NCBI GenBank assembly: GCA_011634665.1
Contig: WAEK01000005.1
Span: 1,993,001-2,057,000, forward strand
DNA: 64,000 nt
Source of the DNA: Mortierella sp. BCC40632
Lineage: Eukaryota; Mortierellomycota; Mortierellomycetes; Mortierellales; Mortierellaceae
Direction: 5' to 3'
Positions 55,000 to 64,000 of this stretch are shown here, piece by piece. Below the pieces are notes generated by a model. The model saw only the letters and a program-made list of their open reading frames with translations, did not search any database and was not told the DNA's origin. Made by a program: the position numbers and the translations under genes. Every line of letters starts with the position of its first letter. The stretch's first letter is position 1.

Positions 55000-56244
55000 A
55001 TGTATCACTCGATGGTGCAAGGGAACGAGGAGTGGGACGACGCAAGATGGAATGGCAAGTATAATCTTTTAGAAAACAGCCTCCTCTCTCCTCTATCTCT
55101 CCTCCCTTCTCTTTCTCTCTCTCCCGATCTTTTTTTTTTTTTTTTTTTTTTTTTCTTTCTTTCTTTCTCTCTTTCCATTTTTTCCCTTTTCGCCTCCATC
55201 TCTATCTCTCCTTCTCTCGCTCGTGCGCCGGACTGGGAAGAGATGGCGACATGCATCGAATGGGACACAGATTTACACCTTTGAGGTTATATAGGCTGGA
55301 AAGAAAGAATAGCATCAGGCACAATCCGCCTCTTCCCGCAGGGATGGAGTGGCTGTATTCGCTGGAACGGAACAAGGAGGGAAGGAGAGGAAAGGACCAT
55401 TGGGCGTATGGCAATGGACAGAGATAGATGGACATTCGAAAACCTTCGACAACCTCAGTCTCACTCCCCAAAAGGATATGACCTACTTGCCCACGCTCAC
55501 TTGTTCGCCCGCAAAACGGCTTGGTCAGGAACTTGCAGATGGGCTCTTGACTGATTCCCATGATACAGAGAGTCTCTCGAAGGGAAGAGTGTCCAGGAGT
55601 CTTTTCTCCTGCTCAATACCAACTTCTACACCAACAACAACAGCAACAACAATGAAAAAAAAAAAAAAAAAAAAAAAAAAGAGTAACCGAGAAAGAAAAA
55701 AAGCTCTCCTAGTCCAGCTGTTGGTTTGTCTTGTCCCTGCGTCGACGACCAATAAACCATGCCCTCGTGTCCTTGCTCATTTGGGGGAAGCGAGTGCACC
55801 GCCTGTCCTCCCCCTTCTCTCCAGGCACATGTGCAATGCTCCGTCCTCCCCCCTTTGGACTCCACCTCGTGAAGAAACACAAAAAAAGAATTACGCAGCC
55901 CCCTCCGCGCCCCTCATTTTTACCAACTAACGTCCTTGGGCCATCTTTACATGACTCGATTGAACACTTGTAGAAATACTGCGGTTTATGCCAGGCCAAA
56001 GCCGGAACAACCGCTCGTCCACCTCACTTGCTTCCAGGGCAGTAACTATCTACGACGACAATGACGAGACTTCTCCTCTCCTCTCCAGCGGCCTAATCCC
56101 CACACGGCGTCAAGTCTCGCAGTGGACCAATTCCATATGGAAACGCCAAATGGTGCTTCTTGTTCTTCCAGTCTCGATCGTAAGTGCCCAAGCTTGTATC
56201 GCCTTAGTCACTTGTGTGGTGTTCTGTGGACTAGTTGACGAGGA

Positions 56245-56281
<37 letters not shown>

Positions 56282-58055
56282 GCTGAACTCAAAGCTTATC
56301 GTGGCAGTCCATCTGGGCGTGAGGCAAAAATCGATATGCGAATAGACTGGGGGTGTGTGGGTTGGCTGGCTCATCGGGGGAAGAACTTGGCGGAGATTCT
56401 GCGATATGCATGCACACATGGTCCAACTATCTGCTAACCCTAACCATCTCTTTTCCCCCATTCCTCTTGATCTCTTTCTCTCCTTGTTTTCTTTTTCTTT
56501 CCCGCTCCCGCCCATTCGGCAGGTCATTGTATGGTGTTCTGTACCACTTCGGACCTACCCAGACGAGACAGAGAGTGGACCTGGAGGCGGTTCCAATTCG
56601 TCGTGGCCCTGGGATGGCTTTCCCTGGACTCCTCACTCGCCCGACCACACCACCCTCTCCTCCACCACAGCATGGACAACAGCTACCACAGCGCCAGCAA
56701 CAGCAACACTATCAGTAGCAGCATCAGTAGTAGCATCAGCGATCCCGACCCTGCTCCCGTCGCCATCGCCCTCGTCGCTGATTGCTTCGTCTTTGACATC
56801 GCTCTTACAAAACACCACTGGCGGACTTGCTAACGAAACCGATGTCGCACACCTACTTCCAACAGCGCCCCCGCAACCGTCTGTCCTGATCAACTTTTGG
56901 TTTTTCCTCTGGTTCTACTATGGCTTCTACAATGCCGTGGGGCTCTTGTTGATCACCAAAATATTCAACATTTACTCGCTCAACTGGTGGCCCAAGGCTC
57001 TTGGAGGAAAAACCTCGTATGCGATCTTCTGGATGTCGACGCAGTTGACTGGAATCTTTATCTACTACTTTACAGGACTGGAAGTATACCGACTGACCTG
57101 GGTCGTGCTCACATTCTGTACGATGCTGCTACCGCTACTGATAGCGTTCTTGGTGATCCGGTCCGAAAACAGAAACGTGTACCGACACTCGCTCTCGGTG
57201 GCACAAAAGGTTTTCCTCACCAGTCACTCGATCGAATCCCGGATTCCGGCCTCTTATATCCGGTTTTTGTGGTTCTGTGTTGCGCTTGCTATCGCCTTGA
57301 GTACAATCATTACAGGAGAGATGTATGCCGACCAGTATATTCAGACCTCTAAAAACTCACCGCATTCGACCATTGAGGGTCTGTTTTATGTCTATTCGTG
57401 GGTCGGGACGATCTACATTCTGGATGCTGTGACAGACTACATTGTGGAGACCCGTGTTCGGTCGTATCCGCTCTCGTCGATTTTCAAGCTGTATTACTTT
57501 ATGATCTACTTTATCTTTTACCGGAACCTCTTTGTCCGTCTGCGATCGTACGAGCAGTTTGTGGTCATCCAGTTGGCCTCGTCGTTCTGGGTCTGCATCT
57601 TCCATCCGATCTGTATGACCCATACCGTCTACCGCGCACTCGTGTATCTCTTTGGAATCACTAAGACCTATGAAGAGTACAAACGTCAAGTTGGTCGTGG
57701 TCTGTTCCTGAGAAACCTGGCCGAGAATGTGACAATGCTAGCCTTCCTCCTTTGGGTCAATATCCTTTACTATGGTCCCAATGCCAAGATCTACTCATAC
57801 TTCCAGTTCAAGGATTCGAACCACGACTATGATCACGACGTGACCGTGTATGCGTCTCTCGGCATTTGGTTCTCAGAGTTGGTATCCAACTTTATTAATC
57901 GGTACATCTGTAAGCGTTATATGGGGCATCATGTCACGCGCGAGGCTCTTAAGGACTTTAAAGAATACCCCGAGTTGATTGTGGCCTTTGTATTGGTCAT
58001 GGTCCATATCTTACAAGATATGTTGCTCTCTCTCTTGGACCTGAACTTTGCCTAA
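55000..58055 (+). CDS. Polytopic membrane protein of unknown family
   Basis: The secure part is exons 55988-56179 and 56523-58055, joined in phase 0, giving 574 residues from ATG 55988. A further 5' exon is likely at 55000-55054. It ends in phase 1 at a GC donor (GCAAGT), and splicing to the acceptor at 55973 continues in frame through RFMPGQSR, adding 23 residues before the second Met. An N-terminal anchor (VLLVLPVSI-VIVWCSV) is followed by a long Ser/Thr/Pro-rich loop (about 95-170), then seven or eight hydrophobic helices (INFWFFLWFYYGFYNAVGLL, TFCTMLLPLLIAFLVI, FLWFCVALAIALSTII and others), ending DMLLSLLDLNFA. A large glycosylatable loop and LLSS dileucine-like motifs point to the endomembrane system. 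Transport or receptor function is unknown. Confidence 0.7.
56248..56281. repeat. (GA)n microsatellite within intron
   Basis: About 16 GA units inside the intron 56180-56522 of the polytopic membrane protein gene. Confidence 0.95.
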
Positions 58056-58157
58056 GTCCAAAAGACACGAAGGAAAGAGATTGTGAGAACAAAGAAACAA
58101 CACGAGATGATTCTTTTTTTCTCCTTCTTTACCTGCCCTTTCCTTTCTCTTTTTCCT

Positions 58158-58200
<43 letters not shown>

Positions 58201-59162
58201 CTCTTTCTGTGCTTTCGCTTTTCTATTCTTTTCCTTTTCGTTGTGAATGTAGAACTATCTCTCACTCTGTAGTATTCATGTACACTTTGCTTCCCCTACT
58301 CCTCTCCCCTTTCTTTTTCTTCTCTCTCCCTATCCACCAACATGCATGTTTGCTTGCTGTCCTTATCTCATCGATTTTCTTTATTTCTTCTTCTTTTTAT
58401 TCCTGTTATTGTTCTTGCGTGATTCCGCAATGATACCACCGGTTGTTTTTTCGCCCCTTGTTTTTCTCTCCACTAACCTTGATCCCTCAGCCCTGTTTGT
58501 TGAACCATTTCTCCCTTTCTCTCCCCAAAAGTTGTGGAAGAAGAAAGAAAAGAAAGTTTCTTTTCTCCTTCTTTTCCACAGTTTGTCCCTTTTTTTCCTT
58601 CCAATATCCAAAAAAAAAAAAAACCAAAAAAAAGAAAAGAAATAAACAAAAATCCAAACCAAAAAAAAAAAAAAAAAAAAAAAAAGCATTTTTTTTTTTT
58701 TCTCTCCTCTTCATCCTTACATCACGTAACAGGATGAAGACTTTTTTTTTTCTTTTCCCTCTTTTTTTTTTTCTTCTATTACCTTACACTCACTTTGTAT
58801 CTCCCCCCTCTCCACCTACCCATCCGCTTTTTGCTCCCTCTCTCTCTCCCCCGCAGTGGGCAGATTCTATAATTGAATTTGCTCCGCAATTGATTCAGGC
58901 ACTGTTCCATTTTATTGGATGTACTTGGATGACGAAAGCAGAAAGGGATAAGCTTATCTAGGAAAAGGGTGAGGGGAGAAGAGAGAAGAGACATTACATA
59001 TTGACAAAGTACTACTAATCTGGTATTGAGAAAGGAGGCTAAAAAGAGAGAGAGAGAGTGAGAGAGAGTGAAAGAGAAGGAAAGGGGAAGTGAGAGTGAG
59101 AGTGGGACAACGATTACATTGCGGTCCGTCATCGGTAAGGAAACCGAGAAGGATGGAATAGG

Positions 59163-59215
<53 letters not shown>

Positions 59216-59327
59216 AGAGAAAGAGAAAGGATGACGTGGCTCCAACACTTCGTAATCCTTGTTATCGAGCTGCTTGCCTGCCTTGCGCGAGATCGCATAT
59301 CATCCAGGGTAGCAGACCTAGTCTTGG
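58056..59327. other. Intergenic between convergent genes; pyrimidine-rich with (TTTC)n and (GA)n
   Basis: A (TTTC)n tetranucleotide run lies at about 58154-58201, mixed A- and T-runs at 58609-58760, and (GA)n at about 59166-59206. No gene supported. Confidence 0.55.
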
Positions 59328-62300
59328 TTAGATCGCATGGGGTGGTGACTCTTTTGGCGGAGTGGACGAAGGCGGGATGCGAACAACAGGTGAAGGCGGA
59401 TTAAACAGGCTGGTCAACCCTTGTGCGCCTCCATTTCCATTTCCATTTCCATTTTGACGCTTGCTCTGGCTTTGGTCATTCACACCCAACCGATGAATTG
59501 ACGCCGAATTCTGGTTCATGCTCACACTTGCCCTTCGACTGTGGCAACGAGAGTTCGCTCCAGGTTCAGGACTCGACACCCGTGGTGGGGCTGCGTTGCT
59601 AAGAGACATGTGTTTCCACGCCACAAGCCCATGATCATCCGGGTTCGACTGTTCACGTCTCTTGATTTCGGCCAACGCTTGAACAAGATTTCCATACGCA
59701 CCCGAGACACCTAAACTGTTGGCGTTCAAGTGCATATTGTAGAGTGCCTGCTGTTGACTCAGTGCCGCCTGTGATGGCTGTCCTGAAAGGTCTGTTGTTG
59801 TAATATGTGGCGCTTGAGGCATTTGCGAGGTAGGCGATACTGGAGGCTGTGGAGGAAACCCACTCACGGACCCAGATCTGGGCGAAGCTACAGATGGAGG
59901 GACAGAGCTCGTTCCACGTCGGGGTAAACTTGAGACACTACTATTGTTTTGGTGCATCATACTAAGTTGTTGTTGCTGTTGCTGCTGTTGGTGTTGCTGA
60001 AAGTATTTCTGTTGCAATTGCTGCTTTCGTTGTTGTTTGTCGAGGCGACCGCCTCCGGATCCACGATGGACAACTCCTGCAGCTCCTGGGACTCCTGAAA
60101 CTCCCCCAATGACCACTCCTGGAAGAGTCACGGCAGATCCCATCTTTGAATTCGACCGTGACCGGCCCCCAAGCGGAGAAGGCAAAAGACTTCCAATGTC
60201 AATGCTAGACCGGGCAGTCCTTGCCCATGCCTCTAAATCGTTCACGAACCCGTACGCTCCAAAGTAGATCACCGCTAGGTCGACTACCACTTGAATCACG
60301 CAAAAAGCTGCCATGGATCCCAACAGTGCGAATGGGGTCATTCTTTCATCCGGTACTGCCAGCAGACATAGGATAAAGACTGCGTTGAGGAATCTTGACA
60401 GATAGACAATCTTTTGGAATCGGTCATAGCTCCGTAGATTGATCCACTTGAGTAAAGAGTTGCACAAAAATACAAAAGAGCAAACCACAAGGAAGTACTG
60501 TTTTGTAAGGCGATAGTCCGTCTGTCGCCCCTCCAGAGATCCCCCTGCTGCTGCTGCCGCTGACCGGTAAAGAGGAACCTCAAATCCTGAAGGGTTCAAA
60601 TAGGCTGCATTTGGTGAAATCATATGAGCGGCTCCTGAAGGCGAAGGTGGGAGAACTCTGATGTTGTGATCCAGTTTGTAAAGGCGAATCAAATCCAACG
60701 CACCCGTACCAACGAGAACGATGCAGACATGGAATGGAAGGTGAAGGTATGCCCAGAGTTGCGAGAGTGTGGTCGTTTTGTGGAAAACCTATTAGATTGT
60801 GAATGAATTTCGTGTAAAGTTAGCCTTTAGGAAAGAAAAGAAAAAAGGGAGGTTGAGCTCGCATCAGAAGCGAGATAAACAAGTCGCGCGACTATTAGAC
60901 ATACATCCTCTGAAAAATCGTCAAAGTAAAGCCACCACAAACCATATAGGATGATCGTAGTCAAAAGAAACAATAGCCTATGTTGCAGAAATAGGAAGGA
61001 AGAAGGACAAACTCAAATGTGAATAGCTAAGTTTTTCACAAAACCATCGCAGTCCACTTGTATGATTATTTATGGTTCTTACAGGAAAACACTTCCTCCG
61101 ACTTCCCAAAAAGCAGCGCCTGCACTAAGCCCAACCAGTCCAATGACATTCTATTCAAACCAATCACAAAAGGGTAGAATGTTATTCCTCTTTTCTCAGC
61201 GTATTTTCATATGGTCAAAGGGAGCGAGTAGTAATAGTAATCAAAAATCGCCTTTCTCGCTTCCCTTTGTCGTTTCTTCCTTACCTCGCCAAGAACAATG
61301 ATCGTAAAGAGCGCAAAACGCTCAGGAAGGTGACTTCCAGCAAAAGTCACTGAGCTCCGTCGTCCAAAGGAAACTAGGACAACCACCTCGATCAAGATGG
61401 AAGCGAACCACATTACATATCGCCAGATCACATCCTGCACAAGAATGGATAGGCCCCAAATGAGCATTGCCAGGATGTTGCTTCCCATTTGAAGCAAAAG
61501 CGGCGTCAATGACTTTTTAGACTTTTGCTTTTTCGCCCAATAGAGTACTAGTAAAGTTCAACAATCAAATGGTGGTCAATTCGTTTGTTGAAAGAAAAGG
61601 AAGGAAGAGGGGAGTTGCCCAGTCCACTGTTCTGCTCACACAGCAAAAAAAACGAGGTTGCATAGTTCCGTCTCTTACCATTTCCATACTCAATAGCTAG
61701 AATGCCCTTGAGAACAATATAACTGCAGGTAAAGCCGACCACAGTCGTGCTCAGGTGATCCGAAGAGAAGGCACCAAACGAAATCAAAGCACAAAACTCG
61801 ATCAACTTCATGAGTTTGGTGAATAGATCGTCCATGTCGTATCTCGAAGCCCAAAAAGTCTGACCTGCCCACTAAAAAGGAATACCCATGGTTGGTGTCC
61901 AGTACATTGAGTTGGGGAGTGAGTGAAAAGGAACAAAGATACAGCATCATCTTCTTTACGCCACAAAAGCCATTGAGCCCGTTGTTCTAGTCAATCATGG
62001 GGTATACTTACAGCCCACCACAGGATGACGAACCAACAGATGTAATGTGCCAACGCAGCTATTTCAATAAACAAACAATGGCAAAAATAAAAAAAAATGC
62101 GCCAGCCTCATTGTTAGTCTTGGAAAACTGCGTGTATGTGCACGTATGTTTGTGCATGTTTACTCGCAATTCCTTTCTACAATGACAAAGGGGGGGGGGT
62201 TGTCCTTACTTCCTCCAGTGATTGGATGGTTATGTGTAAACTCGGTCAAGTTCGCCACAAAGAGTAGGTCATAAAAGAGTTCTAGTACCAAGATAAATTC

Positions 62301-64000
62301 AGATGTTCAGATTAGCTGGGGGTCTGTCATATGGTATCTGTCATTCTATTCACCATTAAAAAAAAAAAATGTCGCCTTTTTGGTACTCACCAGTCCAGCT
62401 GGCTTTCGGTTCTTCGACGGGCATCGTGGATAGATCTGTCATAGGTCGCCTAACCGACAGAACATTGGACGTGTAAGGCTTAGTCCAACATGCACCGCAA
62501 GCATCGAAGAATGGATTGTGAATGCACAGAAGTAAAGGGCATGGGTTTCTTGCCTGTATCTCTTTTTCCGTCGACCACTCCTCTTTGGGTGAGATGATAC
62601 AGATTCTCTTCGAACCAGCTGGATCATGTCACCATTCACTACTACATCATCAGCAGCAAATCTGACTTCTGGAGCTATAATTTTCAAATCAGACCCGGTT
62701 CTTGTAAGTCAATCCATTTACACAACCATTCACTCCCTTCAAGGATTTCTCAGATGAGAAGGCAAAAGGAGGGAGAGGGAGTATCCAGCCGACTTACATT
62801 CGGGGACAACATCCGAGATAATGATTTGGACATCATAGTCGCGTGGAAAATGCTCAAAGTAGGCCTTGAGCTCCTCTTTGGTCTGGATTGCCTCAATTTC
62901 TGCTCGTTCTTGAGCCGTCAACTGGAGTTCTTCGGCCAATGCGTTGACATTTCTTTCACTCAAAGGACAAATGGGCTGACTATTCGCGTCTTCCTGGAGA
63001 TGAATTTCTGTTTATCAAAAACACATGGAAATTAGTGACTCGATCTGTTACTAGACATTGGCTAACAGTTTGAAGCAAAGGGACCAAAAGAGACTTACCA
63101 AAGTGGACGCGGATTTGGGGCTCGTCGTCCGAACTCTCCGAGTCTGAAAAGGATCCTTGACTGGAAATTGGAAGGAAAGTGAAACAAACAAGGTTCGTTG
63201 TTGGTTTGAAGGATCAACGAGACAGCGAGATTGTACAAAAATGAAGAAAAACTTACTTTTGATGAGGAATGTGGGCCGACTCGGCCGAAGGGATCCCATC
63301 AGGGATACCTGCAGCTAGAGCAAGAGCCGCCTCTTGAACTTCATCTCGGCCATAGGGAGGCGGGATAATCATCTTGGAGGGCTGTTCACGCATTTTGAAC
63401 TGGGTCATACTAGGACGGGATCGAGGCATGACTGGTCGAGCAGTACTGGATCCAATAGCATGGTTGTCCGTGGATCCAGAAGCATCAGGCCTGGCTGGAT
63501 CTCTATTAAGCGAAAGAATGATCGAAAAGAAGTTCCAAAGGATATGAAAACGAGAACGGGGGTGAGGTATTCAATTGTCTGTGTTGTGTTTATCCCACGC
63601 GAGTGTATCAAATGTACATTGGGAGTCTCAAAATAAAAGCCTAAACGATACACCTGCATCACGGGCGGAGCAAAATGAATCCCGCCCATGGGAACCCAGG
63701 GCAAAATTTCATCGTATCACCCAAGGCTCAGAAATGAGCATGGGCGATAAAGAAGCTGTTTGTACATGCACTTACTTTTCCCGGAAGGAGTGCATACGTT
63801 CCATGGCCCGTTTCCGAAGGTTGTTCAGGCCGCCACTCATTCCCTCGGCAAAAGTCTGACGAGCAAAGATGGTATTCCTCAAAGGCTCTTCTTGGCCAGG
63901 GGATTGGGCCATGGTCGATGAGGCCAGGAGGCGGGCCTGTCGAGGCTTTGACTCGTCTACTGCATATGCAGTGTTGCCGTTACTACCCCTTGCTCTGTTC
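59328..64000 (-). CDS. LtrA-type (low temperature requirement) multi-spanning membrane protein, 5' end outside the window
   Basis: Thirteen exons by hand: 64000-63776 (partial), 63502-63257, 63160-63099, 63007-62798, 62674-62554, 62449-62391, 62281-62210, 62058-62012, 61859-61679, 61547-61285, 61150-61083, 60977-60905, 60788-59328. All phases agree over about 1028 visible residues. The LtrA family is identified by WTELFYDLLFVANLTEF, YDMDDLFTKLMKL, GSHLPERFALFTIIVLGE and LWAYLHLPFHVCIVL, spread over about ten membrane helices. The N-terminal ~270 residues are cytosolic-like and acidic (SDSESSDDE). The C-terminus is long with a poly-Gln tract and Ser/Pro-rich ends. The intron after 62554 uses GC-AG. 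Bacterial LtrA affects growth at low temperature; the fungal role is unclear. Confidence 0.85.

Overview
This window is nuclear DNA of a filamentous fungus, most likely Mortierellomycotina (Mortierella or Linnemannia type). The reasons are many short phase-consistent GT-AG introns with GTAAGT/GTATGT donors, long (CT)n microsatellites, Ser/Pro/Gln-rich proteins, a Crinkler (CRN)-type effector gene, and fungal orthologues of SNRNP40, MED6, an RTC5/mEAK7-like TLDc protein and an LtrA-type membrane protein. Exon models were made by hand from reading-frame continuity and splice consensus. Family names come from motif recognition without database searches.

Layout. (1) 1-6.4 kb: a decayed stretch, an F-box protein gene (+) and a convergent secreted/anchored S41-type protease gene (-). 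(2) 6.4-31 kb: a gene-poor, repeat-rich island. It holds three members of a family sharing an unrecognised ~108-residue N-terminal module: a complete 8-exon gene ending in a PD-(D/E)XK-like domain (8473-11230), a short member (13240-13872), and one with a nonsense codon (from 29947). It also holds a second restriction-endonuclease-fold-like gene (16844-18550), a small cysteine-rich secreted protein, a truncated Ty3/gypsy chromovirus, and a CRN-NTPase-nuclease pseudogene (25181-28120). That pseudogene has three in-frame stops but no frameshift, the first lying exactly on the Walker A lysine codon. (3) 31.6-64 kb: conserved housekeeping territory with the RTC5-like TLDc gene, a type I membrane protein with a PPxY tail, a 1737-residue tail-anchored low-complexity protein, a FIST-domain protein divergent from SNRNP40, MED6, a polytopic membrane protein, and a 13-exon LtrA gene running off the right edge.

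The most unusual content is in the island. All three module genes carry diverged tandem repeats of about 165-177 bp directly upstream, recognisably related between loci. The 3' end of the RTC5-like gene has been copied (~1.2 kb, ~99% identical by eye) to a site beside the second module gene, and both copies lie beside a module gene. Together this looks like an actively reshuffled modular nuclease/effector locus set between conserved genes.

I saw no tRNA, rRNA or CRISPR array. Intergenic stretches are dominated by homopolymer A/T runs, (CT/GA)n and pyrimidine-rich promoter DNA.
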